64,000 nt of DNA, taken from Opitutia bacterium ISCC 52. GTDB taxonomy: Bacteria; Verrucomicrobiota; Verrucomicrobiia; Opitutales; UBA2995. Within the stretch, counting starts at the first letter, position 1; each line of letters begins with the position of its first letter. The DNA is taken from NCBI GenBank assembly GCA_014529675.2, contig CP076040.1, positions 992,001-1,056,000 of the forward strand, written 5' to 3'. The position numbers and the translations under genes were made by a program. The notes under the pieces are model-generated. The model saw nothing but the letters and a program-made list of their open reading frames with translations, searched no databases and was not told the DNA's origin. This document shows, piece after piece, positions 9,112 to 17,549 of this stretch.

Positions 9112-10113
9112 GTGTTGAATACTACGAAATTGAAACACGCCATCCAAATTCTGCTCTGTCTCGTTATCAGCTGTTCGTGGCTTTCAGCGGCACCCCCGTT
9201 CACGGGGACTATCTTCCTAGATCCCGATATTATATTCCCGAGTGATCCGACCACCTATCTCGAGTTGGAAGATGCAGGGCAGGATGATCGCCTGATGTTT
9301 GATCGTCGGCCGGCGGCTTTTGTTACCTACAATGCCTTTCTGTTCAATGCCCATTACTTAGGAGACAAGTCCATTGAAATTCAGGTCAACCCGGAGTTTG
9401 AAACGGTAGAAGCTGCTCGGGTGGAAGCGCTTCGCTTCGCGCCAGTGATCGGTCGTTTGCCAAATGTGCTTTTGAAAGATGTGGAGACCGTTTGGATACA
9501 CAAAGGAAACAATCCCTTTGGTGGAGGGAATAACAACCTGCTCATTCATACCGAGCAGGCGGATGATTATATCTCCGATGGGATTCTGGAGGAAACGCTG
9601 GTTCATGAAGCTTCCCATACATCACTGGATGCGGAGCATGCCGAGTCTGATGGGTGGATAGCTACTCAAAATGCGGATCCTGATTTTATTTCCACCTATG
9701 CCCGGGATAACTCTACCCGAGAAGATGTTGCTGAGACGTTTCTTGTTTGGCTGGCGGTACGTCATCGCCCGGACCGAATTTCTGATTCATTAAAAGAGAC
9801 CATTGAGGCGACCATTCCTAATCGTTTGGAATATTTTGATGAGCAGGATCTCGATTTGTTTCCCATTATAATTCCCGAGAAGGCACCTAAATTAAAGGAG
9901 TTTAATCTAAACCTTAATCGCTTAGACTTTTACCTTAAATGGGAATCTCGCTTGGCCAGTCTCTATGATGTGGAGAGCTCGATAAATCTCAAAGACTGGT
10001 CTGTGTTGAAAGCCGGTATCGAATCGCAGGGAGAAACCACAGAGACAAGCGAGGAGCTCCCAGAAAGCTATGATCAAATATTTTTTCGAATAAAGGAAAC
10101 CGGCGATAGCTGA
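9112..10113 (+). CDS. Secreted HExxH (zincin-like) protein with verrucomicrobial C-terminal domain
   Basis: The protein (333 aa from a GTG at 9112; the adjacent TTG at 9115 is an alternative) starts with a signal peptide (IQILLCLVISCSWLSAAPP). ETLVHEASHTSLD at about residues 161-173 holds a HEASH motif at 165-169, and a downstream EDVAETF segment supplies acidic residues, consistent with a zinc metallopeptidase-like fold. The last 70 residues (FYLKWESRLASLYDVESS, then LKDWSVL) follow the 'W-x-S, LY-x-VESS, DW' pattern common at the C-termini of exported verrucomicrobial proteins. No ATG start exists near the signal peptide. The substrate is unknown. Confidence 0.7.
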   Translation: MLNTTKLKHAIQILLCLVISCSWLSAAPPFTGTIFLDPDIIFPSDPTTYLELEDAGQDDRLMFDRRPAAFVTYNAFLFNAHYLGDKSIEIQVNPEFETVEAARVEALRFAPVIGRLPNVLLKDVETVWIHKGNNPFGGGNNNLLIHTEQADDYISDGILEETLVHEASHTSLDAEHAESDGWIATQNADPDFISTYARDNSTREDVAETFLVWLAVRHRPDRISDSLKETIEATIPNRLEYFDEQDLDLFPIIIPEKAPKLKEFNLNLNRLDFYLKWESRLASLYDVESSINLKDWSVLKAGIESQGETTETSEELPESYDQIFFRIKETGDS

Positions 10114-10173
10114 TCGGAAAAATGAGTTGTCCTTGGAGTTGCCCGAACGACTCCTGCCTGCTTTGCTTCGGGA

Positions 10174-11574
10174 ATGTTATTTCGAGTTCTCTGTTTCTTT
10201 TGCCTGATAGCTGCGTCCGTTGTTCCTCTTCAATCAGCCAGTACGCCCAACATTATTCTCATCTTTTGTGACGATCTGGGGTATGGCGATTTGGGCACCT
10301 ACGGATCTCAGGTCAATCGAACGCCTCGTATTGATGGACTGGCCAGTGAAGGCATGCAGTTCTCGGAGTTTTATTCTTCCAGCCCTGTCTGTACTCCATC
10401 TCGGGCCAGCTTGTTGACCGGCAGCTATGCCCGGCGAGTGGATATGCACGAAGACTTTACCGGCCACTGGGTTTTGATTCCTCGTAGTCGCCGCGGTCTC
10501 CACCATGACGAGCTGACGATCGCTGAAGCTCTGAAAACAAAGGGTTATGCGACCGCCTGTATTGGTAAATGGCACTTGGGCGACCAGCCCGAGCATCTGC
10601 CGACGAAGCATGGATTTGATTATTACTATGGTATTCCATACTCAAACGATATGCAGCAGGCCAAGCGTGGGGATCCGCCTTTGCCACTGGTTCATGGCGA
10701 CAAGGTGATCGAAGCGCCAGCCGATCAAAGCACCCTCACCAAGCGCTACACTGAAGAGACGATAAAATTTATCGAGGCCAATCAAAATCAACCGTTCTTT
10801 CTCTACCTGCCTCATACCTTTCCGCACTTGCCGTTGTTTGCATCCCCAGCTTTCAAGGATAAGAGTGCCAACGGTCGCTATGGAGATTCGGTCGAGGAGA
10901 TTGACTGGTCGACTGGCGAAATACTCGACTGTCTTGATCGTCTGAGCCTGGCTGAAGATACGATTGTGATCTTCACGTCCGATAATGGGTCCAATGGTCG
11001 CAACGGAGGTTCGAATCTCCCATTAGCTGGCAGAAAAGGAACTACAATGGAAGGAGGCATGCGAGTCCCTATGATCATTCGCTGGCCCGGTAAAATTCTT
11101 GCGGGAAGTAGCTGTAGTGAGCTGGCAACTACGATGGATTTTCTTCCCACTTTCTGTGCCATCACTGGAGCAGAAGGACCTTCGCTTCCGATCGATGGGT
11201 ATGACATCCAACCGCTGCTCTATAGCGCCGAGAATGCATCTACCCCTTATGAGGTGTTTTACTACTACCGTCGTCGACAACTGCAGGCTTTGCGTTCTGG
11301 GGATTGGAAATACCATCTCGAATTGGGAGAGACGCATTTGAACTGGACGACTCCGGTGCCCCTTTCTGAAGGACGATCTGCCAAGCTGGTAAACTTGGTG
11401 TCCGATTTACAGGAGACAACGGATCTTTCGGACCAGTATCCCGATGTATTGAAACAAATGCAACGCCTGGCTGCTGAAGCCGTCGAGCGGTACGGAAACG
11501 ACGGAGTCGAGGGATCTGAGCAGCGTGAGTCCTATACCTTGACGTTTTCAACGCCTATGATTTTGGAGAAGTAG
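10174..11574 (+). CDS. Secreted type I sulfatase (formylglycine type, CTPSR)
   Basis: This 466-aa sulfatase starts with a signal peptide ending near SAS (residues 21-23) and then TPNIILIFCDDLGYGDL, where Asp33-Asp34 bind the metal. The modification motif CTPSR (Cys73) is canonical C-x-P-x-R, so Cys73 should become formylglycine. IGKWHLG and TSDNGSNG supply further active-site residues. It probably removes sulfate esters from glycans in the periplasm. It is clearly related to the sulfatase at 41543-42862, sharing the rare pattern PADQS followed by RYT and DxVEEIDWS. It follows the HExxH gene by 60 bp on the same strand. Confidence 0.93.
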   Translation: MLFRVLCFFCLIAASVVPLQSASTPNIILIFCDDLGYGDLGTYGSQVNRTPRIDGLASEGMQFSEFYSSSPVCTPSRASLLTGSYARRVDMHEDFTGHWVLIPRSRRGLHHDELTIAEALKTKGYATACIGKWHLGDQPEHLPTKHGFDYYYGIPYSNDMQQAKRGDPPLPLVHGDKVIEAPADQSTLTKRYTEETIKFIEANQNQPFFLYLPHTFPHLPLFASPAFKDKSANGRYGDSVEEIDWSTGEILDCLDRLSLAEDTIVIFTSDNGSNGRNGGSNLPLAGRKGTTMEGGMRVPMIIRWPGKILAGSSCSELATTMDFLPTFCAITGAEGPSLPIDGYDIQPLLYSAENASTPYEVFYYYRRRQLQALRSGDWKYHLELGETHLNWTTPVPLSEGRSAKLVNLVSDLQETTDLSDQYPDVLKQMQRLAAEAVERYGNDGVEGSEQRESYTLTFSTPMILEK

Positions 11575-11586
11575 GGGAAGAGGTGA

Positions 11587-11895
11587 CTATCCTTTTTTAT
11601 CTCCCTGCACTTTCTTTGGCCCTCGCTTCATAGCCTTTGCCTGAACCTCCACATAGACAGAGCCTGATTGGCTTTCGGTCACACTATCAATGGCCTTGCT
11701 GATCGTTTTTATGTGCGTCGTCTCAGCGCTCTCACTATCTGTGCCCACCCGACAGTCAAAATCCCAATAGTGCATGCCTTCTGGTAGCTTTTTGTTCCTC
11801 TCCCGCTTTACGTATTTGTTCACCTCATGTTTGATCGAATCAATGACGCGAGGGGTTTTCTTGTTGGGGGCTTCCAGTGGAAAGGTCTTTTTCAT
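11587..11895 (-). CDS. Small basic protein resembling DUF6172
   Basis: The 102-aa protein starts MKKTFPLEAPNKK and contains VIDSIKHEVNKYVKRERNKKLPEGMHYWDFDCRVG in pieces that match what I remember of the DUF6172 family. The N-terminus is lysine-rich and there is no signal peptide, so it should be cytoplasmic. A function is not established. It is convergent with the sulfatase gene, 12 bp from its stop, and divergent from the lipoprotein gene that follows. The family name is from memory of the pattern and should be treated as probable. Confidence 0.65.
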   Translation of the reverse strand: MKKTFPLEAPNKKTPRVIDSIKHEVNKYVKRERNKKLPEGMHYWDFDCRVGTDSESAETTHIKTISKAIDSVTESQSGSVYVEVQAKAMKRGPKKVQGDKKG

Positions 11896-11997
11896 GAGAT
11901 GCTTATCGCTGGGTTGTGCAGCTTTGTCTAGGGCTGATCCAAATATTTTAGATTGTCACTCTCAGGAGCTGTTGTCTTTGTTCCTTCTCTTTACCTT

Positions 11998-12816
11998 ATG
12001 AAAAACTACCTACTCTTCTCTTTACTTTCTATTCTACTGATCGGGTGTGCTGCTGAAAAAGCTGAGCAAGCCGATGTAAAACTGGGGCTTCAGTCCTGGA
12101 CTTGCCGCAATATGACCTTCGAAGAGACGGTCCTTTTTGCGAAGAAGAGCGGCATCAAATACGTGGAATTTTTCCGAGGTCATATCGATCCCAATGCTCC
12201 GGAAGCGGAGAACCTGGTGAAGAAAGCCTTTCTCGAGGAGCATGGTGTCGTGGCTTACTCCATCGGTGTTAGTCGGACCTCCATGGACAAGGAAGAAAAC
12301 CGCAAGCTCTTCGAAGTAGCCAAACTTTTCGGCATGAAGGTCGTCATAGTAGAACCCAAGAATATGGATGAGTGGGACAATCTAGAGGAGCTGGTAAAGG
12401 AGTACGACATCAAGCTCGCCATTCATAACCACGGCACCGGCACTGTCTATGGCGATCCGGCGACGGTTAGAGGTGTTTTAGCGGAGCGTGATGAACGTAT
12501 CGGCGTATGTATGGATATCGGTTGGGTAGTAGCAGCGGGGCATAATCCGTTGGAAACCTACAAGGGCTATAATGGCCGGGTTGCAGACATGCATTTCAAG
12601 GACAAGAAGGTCGAAGAAGTGGATGGGAAACTCACTCCGATTGATACCTTGATCGGCGAAGGTCATGCTGGATTTGTTCCCTTGTTTGACGAAATGAAAC
12701 GCACAGCGTGGAAGGGGGTTATTGCGATCGAAACCGATAGCAAAGAATTTCAAAAAGATCCGACCGAGCTCGTTGAAGGTGCCAAGGCATTTTTCGCTGA
12801 GCACATGGGGCATTAA
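11998..12816 (+). CDS. Sugar phosphate isomerase/epimerase-like TIM-barrel lipoprotein
   Basis: Starting at the ATG at 11998, the protein (272 aa) opens with a lipoprotein signal, LLIGC, with the lipidated Cys at residue 17. The upstream TTG at 11953 would only add 15 residues in front of this signal. The body is a xylose-isomerase-like TIM barrel: VKLGLQSWTCR, GIKYVEFF, KLAIHNHGTG, IGVCMDIGW, DMHFKDKK and GVIAIETD provide the Glu, His and Asp ligands expected for a divalent metal. The reaction is presumably isomerisation or epimerisation of a sugar outside the cytoplasm. The stop codon abuts a family 1 REP-like repeat. Confidence 0.85.
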   Translation: MKNYLLFSLLSILLIGCAAEKAEQADVKLGLQSWTCRNMTFEETVLFAKKSGIKYVEFFRGHIDPNAPEAENLVKKAFLEEHGVVAYSIGVSRTSMDKEENRKLFEVAKLFGMKVVIVEPKNMDEWDNLEELVKEYDIKLAIHNHGTGTVYGDPATVRGVLAERDERIGVCMDIGWVVAAGHNPLETYKGYNGRVADMHFKDKKVEEVDGKLTPIDTLIGEGHAGFVPLFDEMKRTAWKGVIAIETDSKEFQKDPTELVEGAKAFFAEHMGH

Positions 12817-12926
12817 AGTAGCACAGGCATCTTGCCTGTGTATGTTCCGAGATAGGCAATTCCTATTAGCAGTCTGATGTGGCTGCTAATTTTGGCTTGT
12901 TGAAGATAAACAGGCTGGAAGCCTGT
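12815..12926. repeat. Two family 1 REP-like units downstream of the lipoprotein gene
   Basis: Positions 12815-12840 repeat exactly the first 26 nt of the hairpin at 3884-3916 (AAAGTAGCACAGGCA and the start of its complement), and this copy starts inside the TAA stop. A related palindrome, AACAGGCTGGAAGCCTGTT with a following CTACTTTT, lies at about 12909-12935. The pair are head-to-tail relatives of the same family. Confidence 0.75.
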
Positions 12927-12973
12927 TCTACTTTTCTATTTGGCAGTCGAAGTCTGGTGGGTCCAACCCGTCA

Positions 12974-13441
12974 TCAAAACAGCCACGCCTCCGGAAACAC
13001 CAGATTCAGCGCCAGTTTAAAAACGATTGCGATACTAACGACTACCACGATGGCGATCGTGGTATCAGCAATGAGCGGTTTTGTTTCGAGGAATTCGTCT
13101 GAGTTCCCCCAGCGTTTAAGGTGAAACAGAATCACCAGATACAGGGTCGAAGAAACAAAATAGCCAACCCTTGAGATAGCGAAAATGTAGATGGCAATGC
13201 CGACCACCGTAAGGACCGCTTTTAGTAGTGAAGCGCTTTCGCTTTTCTTGTCATCCGAAGCCTCACTGAGGCGGGATTGAATCAGACAGGCCAAGGCCAA
13301 GAGGATCAATGCACCGGTTACGAGATTTGGGTAGGCATCAAAGGGGGCGGGCATGTCGGCTATTTGATTCCGAAAAGCCAATGCGGCTGCTCCCACCAGA
13401 ACGATGAAGATATCACTGCTATGAATGTGAAGTTTAGTCAC
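12974..13441 (-). CDS. tctB: Tripartite tricarboxylate transporter small membrane subunit, TctB family
   Basis: This 155-aa protein has four hydrophobic helices, the usual topology of TctB (DUF1468): SDIFIVLVGAAALAF, VTGALILLALACLIQS, AVLTVVGIAIYIFAIS and a C-terminal IAIVVVVSIAIVFKLALN. TctB is the small inner-membrane subunit of TTT carriers, needed with TctA for ion-driven uptake of organic acids captured by TctC. Its start overlaps the end of tctA by 8 bp. It is the last gene of the sulfatase-tctC-tctA-tctB operon; the order with tctA before tctB differs from the classical tctC-tctB-tctA. Confidence 0.88.
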   Translation of the reverse strand: MTKLHIHSSDIFIVLVGAAALAFRNQIADMPAPFDAYPNLVTGALILLALACLIQSRLSEASDDKKSESASLLKAVLTVVGIAIYIFAISRVGYFVSSTLYLVILFHLKRWGNSDEFLETKPLIADTTIAIVVVVSIAIVFKLALNLVFPEAWLF

Positions 13442-14951
13442 TGGCTAGCTCCTCCTTTCTTCCTTCTGCCTGTCGGGTCTTCTTTTCCACGTATAGGGCC
13501 GCGAATAAGGCGGCAATACATAAGAAAATAAGCGCTACACTGATCGGACGGGACAGCGTAAAGCTGAGCAGGCTGCTTTCGCTTTCCGCCATTTGCAGGC
13601 TTTGGGCCAACCCCTTTTCTGCAATGGGTCCAAGGACGAGCCCCAGAGCCAGTGGTCCGATTGGTATACCTACCCGAACCATGACATAGCCTAGTAGGCC
13701 CGTTCCAAACATCACCCATACTCCGTAGATATCATAAGTAGCCGCGTAGGCACCCACGATACACAAAGCGATAACTGCGGGCCCCAGGTAGTTACTTGGA
13801 ATCAAAAGTACGCGTGCAGTCAGCTTGACCATGTAGTAACCAATTCCTAGTAATAAGAAGTTGGATACGACGAGGGAAGCCATGAAGGCATAGGCGATAT
13901 CTGAGCTGTTTGTGAGCAGTCCCATGCCTGGCTGAATGCCGAAGGACATCAGTGCGCCCATGATGACGGCCGCATTTACATTCCCTGGAATGCCCAGGCC
14001 CATCATCGGAACCAGACTGCTGGATACCTGAGAGTTGTTCGCTGACTCAGATGCAATGATGCCTTCTACAGCACCTTTACCGAACTTGCCTGGCTCTTTC
14101 GAGATGCGGCGTGCTTCGTTATAAGCAATGATCGATGCGATCGCTCCACCGGCGCCGGGGAGGATTCCGATGATACTACCCACAATAGAACTCCTCAAAA
14201 GGACACTCCATGCAGATCTGAATTTTGTCACGAGTGTACTAAACAAATGAGGCTCTGACTGATAGGGTGCAATGTGGCTTCCCTTGGCCTCGAGTATTTT
14301 CATGGCCTGAGATAAGGAAAATAAGCCGAGGAGGGCAGGGATGACTTCGATCCCCGAAATCAGTGGGTAGATTCCGAAGGTAAAACGCACATCCCCCGAA
14401 ACTGGATCTTGTCCTATGAGAGCGATGAGCAAACCAAGACAAGCACTTAGCAGCCCACGCAATACTTGCCCCTCCGATATAGCGGCAACCGCGCAAAGCC
14501 CAAGGCAGGACAGCCAGAAAAACTCCGGTGGACCAAACTTGAGTGATAGATTTGCCAGAGGTTCAAAGGCTACAATCAGAACTATAGTCCCAAAGAGTCC
14601 GCCCAGCACGGAGGCAAACAAGGCGGCATAGAGTGCTCGGTTCGCTTTGCCCTGGCGTGTAAGTGGAAATCCATCAAAAGCCGTGGGTAAGGAAGATGGC
14701 GTTCCCGGGGTGTTCAGAAGTATGGCTGAATTGGCTCCTCCGTATAAGGCGGCGGTGTAGATAGCTCCCAGCATGGCCAGACCGGTCACCGGTCCAAAGG
14801 CATAGGCAATCGGCAACATGAGGGAGATGGCCATAACGGACGAGAGGCCCGGTAGGGTGCCCACCACAATGCCCCCGGCAATAGCTAGCCCCATAATCAA
14901 CAGCGTCTGCAGGTTGAGAATGTCTAAAAAGCCGGAGAAGAGCAGATCCAT
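13434..14951 (-). CDS. tctA: Tripartite tricarboxylate transporter large membrane subunit, TctA family
   Basis: The 505-aa membrane protein has about 11-12 hydrophobic helices and the strongly conserved TctA signature NTPGTPSSLPTAFDGFPL near residues 80-97, plus the mirrored segment GAGGAIASIIAYNEARR in the second half. TctA forms the conducting subunit of TTT carriers, which move carboxylates across the inner membrane with an ion gradient. It begins 9 bp after tctC and overlaps tctB by 8 bp, so the three subunits should be made together. Confidence 0.93.
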   Translation of the reverse strand: MDLLFSGFLDILNLQTLLIMGLAIAGGIVVGTLPGLSSVMAISLMLPIAYAFGPVTGLAMLGAIYTAALYGGANSAILLNTPGTPSSLPTAFDGFPLTRQGKANRALYAALFASVLGGLFGTIVLIVAFEPLANLSLKFGPPEFFWLSCLGLCAVAAISEGQVLRGLLSACLGLLIALIGQDPVSGDVRFTFGIYPLISGIEVIPALLGLFSLSQAMKILEAKGSHIAPYQSEPHLFSTLVTKFRSAWSVLLRSSIVGSIIGILPGAGGAIASIIAYNEARRISKEPGKFGKGAVEGIIASESANNSQVSSSLVPMMGLGIPGNVNAAVIMGALMSFGIQPGMGLLTNSSDIAYAFMASLVVSNFLLLGIGYYMVKLTARVLLIPSNYLGPAVIALCIVGAYAATYDIYGVWVMFGTGLLGYVMVRVGIPIGPLALGLVLGPIAEKGLAQSLQMAESESSLLSFTLSRPISVALIFLCIAALFAALYVEKKTRQAEGRKEELASD

Positions 14952-14960
14952 AATACCAAC

Positions 14961-15944
14961 TTAGTTTAGTCCGGTCTTCTCCAAGACCTGTTGAGCCTTA
15001 ACTTCAAAATCCTTCAGGTAGGCTGTGACTTCCTCGCCACTCATCCAGGCCGGAGCGTTTCCGATTTTTCTCAGTTCCTCTTGAAATGCCTCGTTGTTGA
15101 AAATGTTCTCCAGGCCTTCTTTGAGCCGTTCAACCTGGAACGCTTCAATTCCCGCTGGTGCGAGGAAGACACGACCAGTTCCCGAATTCATGGGAATGCC
15201 TTGTTCGATCATGGTGGGGACATCTGGGATCTTGCTCATGCGTTGGGCCCCGGACACCGCTAGAAATTTGGTTTGTTCCATGGAGCCGAGAAAAGGAGCC
15301 AATCCGCCAATGCCGGCATCCACCTGTTTACCCAACACTGCGCTGGCCATTTCCGTACCACCGGAGAAAATGACCACACTGACGTCAATCTCCTGTTCCT
15401 CAAGCATGGCCAGGGTCGCCAGATGATTGCCGCCCTTGGGTTGAGAAATGCCTAAACGAAGTTTACCGGGTTGCCGCCTGGCTTCGTCCATAAACTCCTT
15501 CATCGAATTAAACGGACTGTCCAGGCTGGTTGCAAATACGTTGGGGTCGAAGGCCACTTGCCCCAGAATGGTGAGGTCATCCCCATTGTAGTTGGCGATG
15601 CCCGTCATGTGCCCCAGCACCAAGTCGGGAGTATTGTAGGTGGCGAGCAGGTAGCCGTCGGGTTTCGAGTTCGCCAGAAAACGAAGCCCGAGGTGTCCGC
15701 CTCCTCCCGGTTTGTAGACGAATATAAACGCCGATCCAAATTCTGCTTCGGTAAACTTATCGAGGACTCGGGCAATGCGATCACTTCCGCCCCCGGGCTT
15801 GAACGGCACAATAAACTTAATGGGTTTTGCAGGGTAGCTGTCCTCGAGATTCCCGTCGCCTGTGAAGGGCTTGATTACGAGTATCAGTAATATAAATACG
15901 CCCAGCGTGACGCATAATCTGATAAGCTTGGGTGGGGTAAACAT
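14961..15944 (-). CDS. tctC: TctC/Bug-family periplasmic solute-binding receptor
   Basis: The 327-aa protein begins with an N-terminal hydrophobic segment (LCVTLGVFILLILVI) that should act as a signal or anchor. The fold follows with YPAKPIKFIVPFKPGGGSDRIAR, the first conserved Bug loop that closes over a carboxylate, and later GDDLTILGQVAFDPN and LAVSGAQRMSKIPDVPT. Bug receptors bind small organic acids such as citrate, malate, aromatic acids or sugar acids; the ligand here is unknown. It starts 2 bp after the stop of the upstream sulfatase, which makes a shared substrate likely. Confidence 0.9.
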   Translation of the reverse strand: MFTPPKLIRLCVTLGVFILLILVIKPFTGDGNLEDSYPAKPIKFIVPFKPGGGSDRIARVLDKFTEAEFGSAFIFVYKPGGGGHLGLRFLANSKPDGYLLATYNTPDLVLGHMTGIANYNGDDLTILGQVAFDPNVFATSLDSPFNSMKEFMDEARRQPGKLRLGISQPKGGNHLATLAMLEEQEIDVSVVIFSGGTEMASAVLGKQVDAGIGGLAPFLGSMEQTKFLAVSGAQRMSKIPDVPTMIEQGIPMNSGTGRVFLAPAGIEAFQVERLKEGLENIFNNEAFQEELRKIGNAPAWMSGEEVTAYLKDFEVKAQQVLEKTGLN

Positions 15945-15946
15945 GG

Positions 15947-17407
15947 TTATTTCTCTTCCTGAAGGAAGTCAGCGTCTTCACCCGGTGCAGGTGAGTTGAT
16001 GAATGTACCACGATTCATTACCGCCTCGCGTCCTCCAAATCGTTCGATGATGGCCGCCTGACTTGCTTTTGCTTCTTCATCGCAGGCCTCAGGATCGAGG
16101 AATGTCTGCAGCTCACCTTCCATCGGTTGTAACAGATCAGCATGTTCCGGAAGTTCGGCTAGATCGTTTGATTCCAACGGATCGTTCACGACATCGTAAA
16201 GCTCGTTGGGTGCATCCAGGTAGCAGATGAGCTTGTAGTTTTCCTTTCGGACCAGGTACCAGGCATAATTCGAGGCCACGGCATGGTACTCACTGATTAC
16301 GGATCGATCCGTGGACTCGCCATTTTGAATCTTCATTAAGGAGAGACCATCGCCCGAGTTTTCCTTGGATACCTCCTCGCCGGTAACCATTTCCAAAAGA
16401 GTGGAATGGAAATCAACCAGTGTGACGGGTGTATTCACGACCGATCCTTGGGGGATATCCGGCCCTGACATAACCAGCGGAATGGCAGCTGCGTCTTCAT
16501 GCATGGTGAACTTACCATACAGTCCTCGTTGTCCAAGACTCTCACCGTGGTCTGAAGTATAAACGATCCGGGTACTGTCATTGAAGCCATGCTGCTCCAG
16601 AGCTTTAAGGACTTCGCCAATGCGATCGTCCATACTGTTGACGGTGCCGTAATAGGCAGAGCTGATACGTTTGGTTTCTTCAACGCTGAAGGGTGTATCG
16701 ATTTCAAGAACGCGCCTCAATTCGTTAAGAGCCGGTTTATCCGGCCACTCTTCTTGCAAGCCTTGGTAGGGGAAGGGCATGTCCTGCTCCTGGTAATAGT
16801 CGAAGTGTTCAGGTCGAGCGGTGTAAGGCGGGTGCGGGCAGACAAAAGATACAAAGAGCACCCATGGCTTGTCGTCTTTCGAGGCAGCCTCTTTGAGCCA
16901 GTCGCAGGCCGTGTTCGCGATTTGCTGGTCGTAATCCAGGTAACTGGAATCGCCTGGGCCCGCCGCGGCGATGGCCTCATGATTGCCTGAGCGCACAGGT
17001 ATGTCTTCTCGGATGCTGGACTGGGGATCGCCCGTACCATCCACCACGTTGAGTGGGATGTGATGCTCAGAAAATCCGTCCGCATTCTTCTCATCTTGAT
17101 AATGAAGTTTCCCAATCGATTCCACCCGATGTCCGCGGGCGATCAGTTCATGTCCCCAACCAGTGACCTTGCCATCGTAGGGGTGTGCATTGTCCCAATA
17201 TTTATTGTTGTGGGTATATTGGCCGGTTGCGAAACAAGCTCTGGCTGGTACGCAGATGGGGCATGGCGTATAGGCGGCATCGTAGCGAGCCCCTCGCTCG
17301 GCGATCTTGTCGATATGTGGAGTTCGAATGATGTCGTTTCCGTAACAGCCGGTAATGTGTCGGGCATGCTGGTCCGACATGAAAAAGAGAACGTTGGTGG
17401 GTTTCAT
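15947..17407 (-). CDS. Leaderless (probably cytoplasmic) sulfatase, first gene of a TTT operon
   Basis: The 486-aa protein starts KPTNVLFFMSDQHARHITG, with no signal peptide before the first beta strand, so it should stay in the cytoplasm. Asp12-Gln13 correspond to the metal-binding DD/DQ position, and CVPAR (Cys52) is an acceptable C-x-P-x-R formylglycine motif. VYTSDHGESLGQRGLYGK holds the second metal site, as in choline-sulfatase-like and related S1 enzymes. The three downstream genes encode a complete TTT carrier with gaps of 2 and 9 bp and an 8-bp overlap. I infer that a sulfated organic acid is imported intact and desulfated inside the cell. Confidence 0.9.
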   Translation of the reverse strand: MKPTNVLFFMSDQHARHITGCYGNDIIRTPHIDKIAERGARYDAAYTPCPICVPARACFATGQYTHNNKYWDNAHPYDGKVTGWGHELIARGHRVESIGKLHYQDEKNADGFSEHHIPLNVVDGTGDPQSSIREDIPVRSGNHEAIAAAGPGDSSYLDYDQQIANTACDWLKEAASKDDKPWVLFVSFVCPHPPYTARPEHFDYYQEQDMPFPYQGLQEEWPDKPALNELRRVLEIDTPFSVEETKRISSAYYGTVNSMDDRIGEVLKALEQHGFNDSTRIVYTSDHGESLGQRGLYGKFTMHEDAAAIPLVMSGPDIPQGSVVNTPVTLVDFHSTLLEMVTGEEVSKENSGDGLSLMKIQNGESTDRSVISEYHAVASNYAWYLVRKENYKLICYLDAPNELYDVVNDPLESNDLAELPEHADLLQPMEGELQTFLDPEACDEEAKASQAAIIERFGGREAVMNRGTFINSPAPGEDADFLQEEK

Positions 17408-17549
17408 GAATGGAAAGAAGCCAGGGAGTAGTTAGAAAGTCTGGATGGGCAAACTGTGTCAGCAAGGTTATTTAACTGATTAAGTTATTAGGGAATACTT
17501 TCATTGATTCATTTGCCATTGGAGTGGGCTTTCGATTGGGTCCTTCTCC

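Noticed and set aside
15471-15890. Long plus-strand ORF opposite tctC
   Set aside because: Shadow frame of a clear conserved gene with no family features of its own.
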